A stretch of 64,000 nt of DNA, taken from positions 38,110,649 to 38,174,648 of the forward strand of contig NC_066343.1 in NCBI RefSeq assembly GCF_022539315.1, given 5' to 3'. Numbering within the stretch: the stretch's first letter is position 1; the number at the start of each line of letters is the position of its first letter. This document shows, in pieces, positions 24,439-37,200 of this stretch. The notes under the pieces are model-generated. The model was not told the DNA's origin. It was given only the letters and a program-made list of their open reading frames with translations, and did no database searches. Made by a program: the position numbers and the translations under genes. Source of the DNA: Serinus canaria (taxonomy: Eukaryota > Chordata > Aves > Passeriformes > Fringillidae).

Positions 24439-27400
24439 TAGGGCTCAATACAAAAGTATCACAAAAGGAGAAATCACATTTTTGACAAACCCTTCATCTT
24501 CCTTTCTTGTATCTTGTTTATTTGTACTGAAATATTTGTAAATATGAAAAAGAAATGTTTGTGGCCACAAATGTTTCTCTTAAAATAAATAAAGTATGGT
24601 TTTGTTAGCTTTATTGACTTGGTGTGTAGTAACAGCAAATTCCCTGTTTATGCTCTCGATGTTCAGGCTATAGGCCACTTAGAGTTTACATTTCTTTAAC
24701 TGCTATTGAAGTGTTCCTCGAGATTTAACAAGATATAACTGAGGTCAGAATTTGGCCTGCACCATTTTCTATTCTATACAGATAAAAAATTAATGAAAAT
24801 AATTACTTCTGGTTAAAGCTTCTGAAGTAGGCTTTGATGGCCATTACAAGACACCCTGGCAGCAACATTTCTCTTTAGGAACTGCAGCAGCTTGGGATGG
24901 TGAATAGGTGCTTAGAGAGCCAATTTTCTACATTTTCTCTGTGAGAAAGTTTAAAGCTTTGCAGCAACATTAAACGAAGGAACAGTTCTAATCATGCCTC
25001 TTCAGGAAGAATTAAAGTCTTTTATCAGAATGCCAGATTAATATTGCATGGCTCTGTGCCAGCAATGCCTGCCAAAGCACTGGGATCACCTCTCTGTCTA
25101 ATGGAGACAAGCTGCTGATACAAGGAAGAGTGACCAGTTCTGGGTTTCTTTCCCTCTTCAGGGTTTAAATGAGCATTGTGATCTACTAGCTAGATGAGCT
25201 AAGGATTAGCCTCTACTGGAGATCTGCTCCCCCATTTTCCCTTTGAGGCATCTTCATTTCATGACTTTAGGCTTCTCACCCTGTTCTCCTAATGCCTGCA
25301 CTACGGAAAAAAACATCTGCTACTTCACTCAGAAATTATGTTAATTTCAATTGTGTATTCATGTTTATACTATTTTAGCTCTACATCAGGTGTAATTCTA
25401 TTTTTTTTACTATATTGATTGTGTATTTTGAAATATCTGCAAGCTTTTTGTATGATATTAAAATGATCTTTTTCCACACCTTTTTTCTGACACAGATCTT
25501 CCAAAAGAGGTATCTGCTGCTGTGAGATACCCTAATCTTCATCAACAAAAAACCCCTTGGAGCACCAATAATATTGATAGTTAAAATACAAATTTAGTGA
25601 GGAAAGGCAGCACACCTATGGCAAGAGACATTGATTCAAACAAAGCAATTTCTTTGTATGACTAATTTGTACAAAACACAAACAAACCAGACCTGAAACA
25701 GAAACAAGAACAGAGAAAAACAACTAAGAACCAGGGACTCAATTTGAGAGACGACAAAGCTAATGTATATTAGCTTTGATAAAGGACCCTGAGGGTTTTT
25801 TCCCTCCAATATGCCGATGAAACAAGAATGCTGTTCTGTTAAAAACTCGGTTTAGAAGTACCTACCAAGCTGGGAGGTGCAGAAATATTAATTTACCACA
25901 TTTTCACTATATTTAGAAGACATTTATAGCAGATTAGATTGGCATTAGATATTGCTCACTTTTGCACCATTTCAGAAAGCTGTTGGGACCTGAGTTGCAT
26001 ACAGGGATCTGTGGTTGTTGAGTACAGGAATCTGTGGTTGGCATTGACCTTACTCACACAGCTCTGGAGCACACACTTCCTCATCTTTATTGGTGAACAT
26101 GGCTGCTAACAAACCTTAGCATGTGTTAGGTGTCCTGAGATGAAAATCTCTGGCAAAGAGGGAAGTCTTCTTAGGGCATATTGCTTAATGTCAGCCTTTG
26201 TCCAGAAAAAAACATCTGCAAGGACCAGTGATGCTGAGAAATTTTCTGAGATCAATTTTCACTCTCTCTTCAAGCGTCTTGCCTACAAATTTTGAAATTT
26301 CAATCAAAGGACTTGTCCAGCAGACAAAGATTCTGCCACAGAATTACTGCTCACAGAAACTGCAATACTTGTGTTGCATGGAAAGGCACTGAATTACACA
26401 TCCATGACACTGAAGTAGTAAAACTTGGTCTCAGAGTTCCTGCTGCAGAAAGAACAGAGACAATCTTATGTGCTTTTTGGCCTGGTATCTGCTTTTAATG
26501 TTTATGTGCTCTTGTTCTCACAACATCACCACCAGTTTTCCTGCTGGCAGGCCCTCTGTCAGGAAGCCCAGGCCCTCTGATGTGAGTGAGCCTTGGCACT
26601 GCTGCTAGTGTCAAGTGGAGTGTCAGCTTCTTCTATCCCTTTGTGCTGCTAATGGAGCTTTAAATGAGCATGGCTTTCATATGTGTTTGTACAGAACTTC
26701 ACATTGTTTTTTTCAGAGTTGTACTTGACTTTATGTTTTAAACACTAAGCACGAGCACCTAAATTCACCTGTTCTATTACTATACCCTAGCAATGATATA
26801 TGGCAGGCACAAATCCACACTTTTTCTTCTTCTAAGGCTGATAATCATTAAAGAGACCACTGTGAATACTGTGGAGCACTTTGAAGTTGCTGTTAGTTAA
26901 GCCTAAGTTATAATATTTTTTGAAACAAAGTATGTTTAGTATGAACTGATTTTTGTTGAATATCAAATGCTTAGAATTTATGCAGCAGAGACCTCCCACC
27001 TTGTATGTAACAGAACAGTAGCAATTTTACCTTCTATTAAACAATACAGATATATTCTGCCTTGTATCTGTGTAGGCTGCAGTAAGTGTGCATGTTTTTT
27101 CTATGGAAAATTCTTATTGAATTGAACAAGAAAGAAATCAGTAAGATTCCAAATAAATTTAGTACAGCTAATAGCTATGAATGGAGAATTATGTCCCTTG
27201 TTACAGCATTCTCTGGGTAGTTCTAACCATTCGATAGAAAGCTTGTCATTCCTTATTAAACTCCATAGATATTTCCCCTAAATGCTGGTTTTTGAGCTAT
27301 TGGGACTGGAAGTAGATGCTAAGCATTAGCAAGCACCATAATTTTACTGGACAATTACAAGTTATTTTTTAGTCTGCCTTACATAGGCGTCATTCTTCTG

Positions 27401-28721
27401 GGACCAAAAGACAATCCGAAATCTAAATTCCTCTATAGTGGTGCACTATAGCAGTGCCAGTGTAATAGGGGGAGAGAAGGTGGAATGCATGTGATGTCAT
27501 CACAGCTTTAACCTGGTAGAAAGCAGATAAATAGGATGCTCATTCTTGTCTTTAACTCCAAAACAACAATACAACCCACATCATACTGTACAGCTACACT
27601 ACTTCAGCATTTATTTTTGTTTAGGGTTAAGCAAATTAACATATTTTTAATAGATAGGTTTAAATAAATATTTTGGTGTGAGAGCTGGAATTGTGTCTGC
27701 CTGTGGGCTGCAGGAAACCCTAGTTTGCGATTGCACTTCCCTGAATGACACTGAGCTGATGTGATTCTAGTATCATAGCAACATCCATGAGTGATGATCT
27801 TTTTTCCTGAGATTTGTTTATATAAAAAACCCTGTCAGTATGAGTCCTGCCCTTCTACTCTTCACCACTGTGAAAAGAAGGACTGCAAAGTGTTCCTACC
27901 AGCTTCAGTGTGAGTCACGGGGGAGTTCTCTGTGGTGGGGACCACTTAGTGCTCGGTGCCTGCACAGACATTAGTGCACACTGAGCTTTAATCACAAAAA
28001 GGCTTGGTTTTGCAATGGCATAGAAAATAAAGAAATAGCACTTATAACAATACTTCCCAAATGTGCTTTCCTAAGAATAAAAAGAAATTTAGGGAGTTAT
28101 TGTGCCTGAACAATGTAAAGCCATATGGCTAGCCTTTTTATTTGTGCTCACCAGGTCATGCTCTGTGCATTGCTCAGGAGAACTCAACTCTAGAGAAGGA
28201 GTAGTGCTACTCCTGTAGCAGCTGAGAGGTTAGAGGATGGAACCTCAGGTCTACACACTTCTCACTTCTTCCCTCACAAATGCAATAGGATTAGTGAACA
28301 GAGACTTTGCTTTCAATCAGGCCTACCAAGGAAGCAAAGGGGTGAAATTGGTGTAGTGAGGCTTTTGCTATCCTCTGCTTTGGCAGGTAAACACATAGAA
28401 GGTGGTGCTGGAATTTGCTTGTACATAGCAACACAGAAAGACAATGCTGACTGTGTAGAAGAATAACTGTAGCATGAGTCCTTGGTCTTACAACTTCTGG
28501 TCAAGCTTCTGTTTCCATTTGGCCCTGAAACTGCTGTGCAAGAGGAAATGCTTTCATTAACAATTTCTCTATGAAATTATAATCTACCACAGTGTCAACT
28601 ATTGCACAGAGAGGAGACCAAGCAGGAAAAGTCAGGGTAACCATAAATATCTATTTATTTCACTTTGTCTGCTGTCATTGGTATTAGTTCATACATTTGT
28701 TCAAAGTGTAAAATAACCAGT

Positions 28722-29195
28722 TGTCATGACTTAGGAATAGCACTCCTCAATTCAGCGTCCCCCATCAAGACTCTCCCAAATGAGACACCACCTATTTTCT
28801 CACCCTCCTTCCCCTTCCCCTTCTCTCTAGGGGGATGGAATTGAGAATCTGAGGCACAAAAATATGAAAATCACAGGTTGAGATAGGAAAAATTTACGGG
28901 AAACAGCAATGAGATAAGAAAATGAACAGCTAAAGCAACAATATTAGTAACAAAAGTATACAAAGAGAGGCTGATATACACGGAAATTGCTCACCAAAGC
29001 CAGGAACATGGACAAAAGTGGTGGGAGGACCCTTGCCACACCCATGGCCATGCTTGCTGTCCTGACTGGAAAGAGCCACTGTTTCTCAGAAGGCGAAAGT
29101 GCCTTTCCCTGTGCCCTGGCAATGATGTAAGATGGTATTTGATAACATGGTCTTGGTCGTGCCTGCTGTCACTGATCTGGACAGGAACCAGGACA
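28722..29195. mobile_element. Solo LTR, ERVL-like, of songbird type
   Basis: The element starts TGTCATGACTTAGGAATAGC and ends GGACAGGAACCAGGACA, giving TGTC/GACA inverted ends. I recognise the body as an abundant songbird LTR. The flanks CCAGT (28717-28721) and CCACT (29196-29200) look like a 5-bp target duplication with one change; five bases is the usual size for ERVL-type elements. No viral coding sequence adjoins it. Orientation is uncertain because no clear TATA box or AATAAA signal could be placed. The 73-codon open frame at 28991-29212 is not a gene. Confidence 0.72.
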
Positions 29196-32100
29196 CCACT
29201 TCTTAAAGCCACTGCACTTAGATGGTATTGGCTGAAAAGGAAGAATGCACATTCAAATCTTCAAGCTATGTAGAGGGCAACAAAAACATACTGACTTTGT
29301 CCAATAAAACAGAGGGAATATTACATTAAATACATTATAAATTTTCATAAAATGGAAGAGACGTTTTAAATTTAAATTACTGATTCTGGCATACGGCAAC
29401 ATAGATACTACTGCAAAGACAAAGCTAGTACTAACTCAAGAGCTCAACCTTGCCAGACAAAGAGTGCTGTAGACACAAAAAGCCTCAGGGTTCTTCATCC
29501 TCCAAATGAAAAATGGTTTTGATGGGAACATGAAGAGTTTCAATCCTAATTCAAAATGTGGCCTTTGATAATAAACTAGTTTTGATACTACAGACAGCTG
29601 AGCTAAACTATAAGGAACCAGAAATTAACAGTTAAGATGAAGATGGGGCATATAATATCATTCTAGATGAAAAAAAAAAGAATACTTCAGATCATAACTA
29701 AAGAACCTGGAAAGAAATGTAAGTTCTTGTCAGTGCTACAGGAAAGAATCTCCATGCACTCTTGTGCAGATAGGTGGGGGCTCTACATGTGCATGCAGTA
29801 ACGTCCAGAATTTCAGGAGGTTTGGGCTACAGGTAGCTAAAAATTAGTCCTAGCATTCTACAGTGGTCAAGTCACATCCGCACTTCACACTTTCATTTGT
29901 GTTGTTAACTGAGAGGTAAAAGATATGAGTGCCTGTGCCTGTGCTGTGCTTGTGCCTGAACCAAGTGTTTTGCTTGCAGGGAAATACTAACACGCTTTAC
30001 TGCAGAGTAGTCCAGGTCAAAACTCTAAATTTTTAGCAGTTCTTTCTGTTCTTTCTTACCCCAATGTGAAAGTGGTAAAGAAACATTTTTTTCTACATGA
30101 TTTATCTAGATGGAGGTGCCTATTATATCTGTTGCATCAGTTATGTTTATTAGATATTGTAGAGAGCTCTGGCAGGTAAGCCACAGTTCCTTACAGTCTG
30201 CACTATCCATATTATTTCTTAACAAGGTAGGGGCATCCTGAGGAAATGGTAGAGATTCTAGAAGTCTTCCAGGGAGGAACATCTGCCCTTGCTGACTCCC
30301 CTGGGATTTCTTGTTTCTGGAATTACTGATGGACTATCTAGAAGAGCTGGGTAACCCTCCTGTATTTTGAAATTTATTCATTTATTTCTATAGTAAGTTT
30401 GTTTTTATATCCATTTGGCCCAGTTTACTCTCCCTGTATCTCTTCATCTGTCTTGGTTTCCTATCCTGTACTTTGGTTGCTGTTTTTGCTTGCTAGAGGC
30501 TCTTTCTGTCTTGAACACTTGCCAGCACCCAGGCTCTGTCTCAGGCAGCTGAGACTCAGTGCACTGCCTGATCTCAGAGACCAGGGCCAGAGTGGCTCCC
30601 TAGTACAGCCCTGTACTTCCTTCCTATAGCCCTAGACCATCAGTTATGAACTGCTCTTGGTCTATCAAACCTGGGACCAGGGAACTTTGAGCCTTGGCCT
30701 GCAATCCTCTTCCTCCTTTCAGTGATTCTAGAAATTAGAACACTATCAGCATCTGTTTGAATTTAGTAAAAAGTATGCTGACACCTTTCCTATTTTAATT
30801 CTACTTTGCAGTCATTATTTCTCAAAGATAATAATGCATTCCTGGCCTCTGATTTCCTCTGTTAACAGGGCTCATTAGCGTGACCTTGCAGTGCTTTGCC
30901 GCACCAGACACCAGACCTTGTTTCTTCCTGACATTTATTACCACTGATGTGGTAATCTGTTTACATCTCATGAAAACCTATTTGCCTTATATGATGCTGC
31001 TGTCCTTGATCACAAAATGAGGGAACACTGCAGCACCTGCCTCTTTATGACTCTAAAGGGAAACATGGGAGCAATGCTACTGACAGATAAATGGAAAAGA
31101 GACAAACAGGTGCTTGTAATGATGATGGGATGATGGAAATAAGTGTTGCCTCTTGAATAAAGTAGATAGTATCCAGGAAGTTGGTAACAAAAGCAAATCT
31201 ATCAAATGAAGCAGATTTCCATAGTGGTTATATATGTTTTGAGAGTAAAAGATCTTTTGGGGAATCTCTTGCCTCAGATATAGTTGTAAAGGACACAAAG
31301 AGCAACCTCAGGCATTTGCAGATTAGGCAAAACATTGGACCTTCGGGGTTGTCAAGTAATTGTTCATATAATAATGGAGTTGGCACCTCTAACAGAAGAG
31401 AAAAGATCAATGGTTAACACCATGATCCTGACATAAGAGGTTACTTCTGCTATTTCTACAGTATGTTCCCAGTTTGCAGGCCATAAGAGAGAGAAGGCCT
31501 TCCCACACAGTTTCTGGATAAAAGAACAAGATATCAGAGGTCATACCCATGGTTGCCAGGATTTACATCGCAATTACTTTAGCCATTGAGATCCCCAGCA
31601 AAGGCCCCCATACTAGTCTTAAAAGGCCCCAGTGGACCTTCTTCATGGACAGGAGGACAGTAACGTCCATTTCCAGTTTTTTCCTATTCTCAGTTGTTGT
31701 GAGTGGCTGCTAGTGGATAGAGTAGCTAATGCCTGCAAAACCAGAAATAGTCTTATTTCAACACTTACGAAAAGAGCTGAAAAGCTTTGCCTCATCAAAA
31801 CAGGTGCCTTACTTTCATTCATTAGGTAGGGAGAAGGAGTGGAAAGGATGAAGCTGGAAAGGTCTTCCTTGTCCAGAATGAGTCTATGTTTGTTAACTGT
31901 TTCCAGATCATGAGAGCACATGAGGCCTCTCTGTTAGAGAAAGTTTGCTGATAGTAGACCCCTGACACCTCTTTGCAGTTGTGTGAATCAACAGAATCAT
32001 CACACAGATGACTTAGGGCAACCACAAAAAAACCACGGCTGAAATGCAAAGGATAAATTTCCTGGATTACCTCACTAACTGGAGGATCCTGAAGCAAGGC

Positions 32101-33599
32101 TGGGCAGCAGAGACACGAGTGAGGGCACAGGCACCACCAGGCTCAGTCCAGTCCTGGTGGGCAGCGGGGCTGCTGCTGTGCCCATTTATCCAGGGCCTGA
32201 GCACGCGTAGTTCAGCACCATGCTGTGATCTCCCTGTGCTTTTTATGGGCTCTGCTTTGATCTTTCTCCCAACAGGGAGCTGAAGCATGTCTGGGATAGG
32301 GCCTACAAGTCTCTGTAAACACTTACGTTATCTCTACACAGAAATTCTACTTCTCCAAGCAGATAGAGGATAAACAGCAGTAGGTTTAACATGTGGTTTC
32401 TCACACTGTTTATGTGGGCCTTGGGATTCCCAGCTGTAAGGTCACTTGAGTGACTCCACCATCTTCGCTGCCATTCTTCCCCTTTTAACCCTTTCCTTCC
32501 AAGAGTAGAGCTTTAGGAAGACAGCATCTCTCCTTGTAGTTAGGCTTGATCCTTTTCATCATTTGATTATGGGTACTTAGAAGTTATAGGGAGCGACCAC
32601 CACGGATAGCTCAGTTATACAGTTTAGATCCTTTAGTCCAACACACAACCTCGTCTCCCTTCAGTCTGCTCCCTTCTCCCTTCAGCTAGACTAAAATTTC
32701 TACATTGAATTTTCATCTACTTTCTATGCAGTTCAGATTGTGAGATGGAGTTCACTTCCAAATCAGGTAGGTTGTGTTAGGTTCTGTAATTCTCTCCCAA
32801 CAGGAGAAAATATTGCTCACTGAGGAAGCTGCTAAAGTTGCCTTTGATTAGTACCTTTGCCTTTTAGTGGTGAGTCACCCCGCTCTTTCCTCCTGTGAAA
32901 GCTAATCTTAGTTGTTGTTTTGGGACAAATACTTTACAACTGCAAAGTTATTCACCAGCAGTGAACTCAATGTCTTTCTATTTACAGCAAATTTCTACAC
33001 TCTGCTGTCTTGTGATAGATCTGAACTTAACTGAATCACAGAGGATGGCACGCCCTTCTGCACTGAAAAAAGCTCAAGAAAAAACTGTGTGATACAGGAA
33101 GCAGAAAAGTGGTAAAGGGCAATGGAATACTTTTCCATGGAGATGCTTTGAAATACACATTTGTTTCTGAGGAGGTGAGAAAGAAGCCAAAGTAATAAAA
33201 AACAATGGGCCATTCATTAGCCCCTCACTATCCAAACTCAAGAAATCCTATGTCCCAGATTAGTAGAACATTCTTAATATACAGCAAAACATCATCATGC
33301 TGGAGAAGGTGAATCCCTCTCAGAAAGGTAAGGCCTTGAAAGAAATGCTGTCATGGTCAATAATTAAGTTGTATGACTGTGTAAGCATAGATAACTCTAT
33401 GCCAAAAAAATTTTTGCTTCCTGCTGGGGAAATTATCAGTGATCAGAAAGTGCCTCCACCTCTGTTACAGGGAAGTATAAGATTTATTTAACTGTGTGTA
33501 ATGGAAAAGACTGAGAACCAGAAAACAATTAGCTGTCCAGGCTGTAGTGATAGTGGGATCTATCAACTTAATGTAGAGGTTTGTTAACCCTCTGCATGT
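29196..33599. other. Non-coding stretch, no recognised gene
   Basis: This is AT-rich sequence with scattered open frames under about 92 codons, none recognised. A locally G+C-rich block at about 32086-32225 includes GCAGCGGGGCTGCTGCTG and GAGCACGCGTAG. It may be an old element fragment but has no diagnostic ends. Nothing else stands out. Confidence 0.5.
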
Positions 33600-34080
33600 C
33601 CCAGAATCACAGAATAGGCAAGGCTGGGGGGGACCACAATGGGTCATTTGGTGCAACCTCCCCGCTCAAGCAGGTTTATTCCAGAGCACATGGCACAGGA
33701 TTGTGTCTGGCCAGTTCTTGAATATATTCAGTGAGGTAGATTCTACAATCTTGCTGGACAATCTGTTCCAGTGCTTGTTCACTTGCACAGTAAAGAACTT
33801 CTTCCTCACATCCAGCTGGAACTTCCTGTGCATCAGTTTGTGCCCGTTGCCTCTTGTGCTATTGCTTGGCACCACCAAGCAGAGCCTGGATCCATGCCCT
33901 TGAACCACCTGCTTCAGATACTGATAGACACTGATGAGGTCCCCTCTCAGTCATCGCTTTTTGAGCTGGAAAACGTTCAGCTCCCTCAGCCTTTCCAGAG
34001 AATAGAGATGATCCAGTCCCATAATTATCTTTGTGTTCTTCCACTGGACTCTCTCCAGCACCTTCATATCTCTCCATATA
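33600..34080 (-). mobile_element. CR1 LINE, 5'-truncated 3' end
   Basis: The plus strand reads as the reverse complement of a CR1 3' end. It begins with the tail words AGAATCACAGAAT (33603-33615) and continues through the segment for the C-terminal part of the reverse-transcriptase ORF. In translation from the minus strand, RGNGHKLMHRKFQLDVRKKFF and KHWNRLSSKIVES are typical CR1 residues (frame ending at 33666). Frames are broken by stops. CR1 is the dominant LINE of bird genomes and is usually truncated at the 5' end, as here. The copy ends abruptly near 34080, where another CR1 tail begins. Confidence 0.9.
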
Positions 34081-34082
34081 GT

Positions 34083-34217
34083 AGAATCATGAATGGTTTC
34101 GGTTGAAAGGGACCTTAAAGATCATGTATTTTTAACGCCTGACATTGGCAGGGATACCCCCCACTAGACCAGTCTGCTCAAAGCAGCATCCTACCTGGCC
34201 TTCAACACTTCCAGGGG
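34083..34217 (-). mobile_element. CR1 LINE, short 3' end next to a second copy
   Basis: AGAATCATGAATGGTTTCGGTTGAAAGGGACCTTAAAG (starting 34083), through ACTAGACC to CAACACTTCCAGGGG, is the reverse complement of the last about 135 bp of another CR1 copy of a different subfamily. Its tail starts within three bases of the 5' end of the previous copy. The two are therefore head-to-tail on the minus strand, either by successive insertion or by insertion of one into the other. Confidence 0.85.
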
Positions 34218-37200
34218 TTTTAGTATCATTAGATGCTACTGTGTTTCAAGCATGAGTTATTTATATGTTTTTCCAGATTAAATGTACTAAAGTGGGAATG
34301 CAGTCTGAAGACCTAACAGCAGGGAAAGGAGACATCTGCAACTAATGTATTTGTGCTTGGAATTGGCATCAAGGCTAACAAATGTTTGTCAGTGCTAGCC
34401 TGGAGCACTTCACCCCCATCCTGCCATGGGACTATCATGAGTTGGTTTGACTTCCAAGAAGCTATACCCCTGATATGGCTTGATGAGATTGTACAATATC
34501 TTTATATTAGTGGTTGCTTCTCCAGAAACCCTCATCCTGCTCTCATTTGTTGCTTTTGAGGCAGTCCTAGCATTACAGTATCAGAGCTGTTTACATGGTC
34601 CAGGACAACAGCTTGTAAAAGAAAATATTTATCACATTCTGTCTTCACCATTACCTATTGACACAAGATGGAATACTGCAGTTGTTTTGCATTTAAAAAA
34701 AAAGAGAGACAATTGTAGCAATGGGAAAGGCACAACCGGGCCTTGAAACTTGTTCATGCTGCCTTATATAGACATTTTGCTTTCTGAATCTAAGGATCTC
34801 TTACTTTCCATCATCACTATATACTATCCTTGTGGAGATTACTTGCAAGGAAACAATTTTATAAAAGAATGAAACCCATTTCTCGCACTACTTTTAGGTG
34901 GTCCCATTTAGTCCACCTAAGTGGGTAAGAAATAAGGAGAAGAGCCATGTCAATGAGCTCATCCAGTTCTCCTCTGACAAGTGTGAGATTCTGAGAGAGA
35001 AAGTTTTGGTGGTAGGCAAATGTCTAAAAATTGCTTATTCTTACTTCCCTCTCCTCTAAATTTTCCATCAAATATCATTTACCCCTTACCAAATACTTCT
35101 CTTTAGAACTATTCTGCTTTTATAGATTCCAGATTCCCATTTGAATGCATTTCAGGTGCTTAACTCCAACAGTTGGAAATGGGAGTCTGAAGAGATTTGA
35201 GTATTGGGCCACAAAGTTGCGTGTAAATTCCTAAGTTTAGATTTTTCCAAAACACGAAACCAAAAACTGGATAAACTGTAGAATGCAGAATCTATCAGCT
35301 CCTTCCTTTTTCCCTTTTTCTTATTTGTTTTTGTTTTTTTATTATGCTACAGTCACTTTCGAAGCAGTGCACATGTGCTTTCACGCATATGTAGCTTTTG
35401 GACGAACAAGCCCCGAATCTGCAGTTTGTCCTGAATATAAGGAATCAAGGTAAAACATTGGTGATCTCAGGCAAATTGTTCACAATTTTGTTTTAGTGTC
35501 TTGATGTAGAAAGGTCACATGACTTCATGTCTGTAGGAGTTAAATACTATTAGGCAGAAATTGAAAGGAAATTCTCTATAATTTTTGTAATTCAAAACAG
35601 TTTGCAGTATTTGCTGCCAGCACAGAATGTTCAGGTTTGGATGTTAACTAAAGGATTAAAATATACAAGCTCAGTGAAACGGGTCATTAACTGGTGAAGA
35701 CAACTAAATGTTTACAATGAAAGGCAAAAAACATGCACTTACTTTCTATATTATTCCCTCTGTATCTTCATGCTTCTTGACCACTTATTTTCCATCCCCA
35801 GGGCATTTCACTACAGCTGCACCCTGCCCTTTTTACAAACTGCCCTTCTTAAATAGCATTTGGTGCCTTTAATAGAAGTTCCAAATCATGCTGGTTTGTA
35901 ACAGCTCTGTAATGTATGCAAAAGAGGAAAAACAGGATCAGAGCCACATGGTTGTGTTTGCTTGTAGCCTAGGGAGAGATTCAAACTTAGGTTTGCAGGA
36001 GGAACAGGCATTATCTTCTCTATTTTTACAATTCACAGTATTTTTCAAAAACTGTTATGGCTTAAAGCCCACAGCTCAAAGCCTGTTGCTGAATTTGTGC
36101 TTCTTTTGATAAGAAAAAACCCACCCCACTGTGCTTGTACAGGTTTGAAAGAACACAAAACATAGTGGCAAATGCAGTTCTTTTGTGCAGGCAGGCAAAA
36201 ATACACTGCTCACTTACTGTTTTCTAAGATCTTTCGACAAATTGAGGCATGCCCTTTATGAAAAAGTGTTCCCTGTTTCTAAAAGAACTCTGCATGAGCT
36301 CTTGTTTAGTAGCTCAGGACACAAAGTAAGGTGGAACAAGGCTTGCATTTTGCAAATTATTATGCATTTGATCATCTATAGTTAATGCTGGCCATAAGAC
36401 CAGCACTGCTAGGTCAGTGAATTCTCCAGTGAGAAGTATGGCCTGTGTATTTTCCCACAAAAAGGCACTCCTGAGTGTCTCAGGAGGGAAGGGATGGGAG
36501 TTTCTACCTCAAACAGCAAGGCTGCTGCCCTGCCCTCCAGTCAGCTGTGTGGTAGGGAGGCATTTGCTATTCCAAACATGCCCAAACAGCAGTGCAGATA
36601 ATGCTCCTCCTCCTCATAGGTCATGCCAATGTCAAGAGACAAAATCTTTCATAAGTTCAAATCTGACAGGCTATCAGAGCAGGTGTCAGAAAGCTGCAGT
36701 CTTTTAGCAAGTGCTCTCTGCTGTGCAAGGTAGCTATGGATCCCACAGTAGATGTAACACGCAGATCAAAGTATACCTGGATAGCACAGTACACAGACAA
36801 ACTGTCCGAGACAAGTCCCAGACTTTCTTGAGTGAGGATTTGTCCTGGAGATTCAGAGTTATTATTTTCTTCTCTGACTTGCTGTGCAGTATTATGAGAA
36901 GATAATGGTAACACTGTTCATCTGCTCTTAAAAAAACCACTGGAATGTAAGTCCAAAACACTTTCTACAGTGCTGTTGGTACAAAAGTCAGAAAACAGTC
37001 ATTGGACCACTATGAAGAGGCAACTATTGTGTGACTATTTAATCTATAATTTCATTCTAAATATTTATTTCCAAAATCTAATTCAAGGGTCTACAAAACT
37101 GACAGAATTAGTTCAAAATGAACCATGATTCGATTCAGGTGATTTCAGTCATACTTTTACACACTGGAAATAAATTGATACAATATTCTGCATACTGTCA

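Larger units (their letters stand above)
15700..28721. other. Non-coding stretch upstream of DAPK1
   Basis: This is about 13 kb of AT-rich sequence with only short unrecognised open frames on both strands. Apart from an A-rich run near 18478, a polypyrimidine tract near 22997, a T-rich run near 24409 and a short inverted repeat at 16860-16886, I see nothing that can be assigned. Conserved enhancers could be present but cannot be recognised without alignment. Confidence 0.5.
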
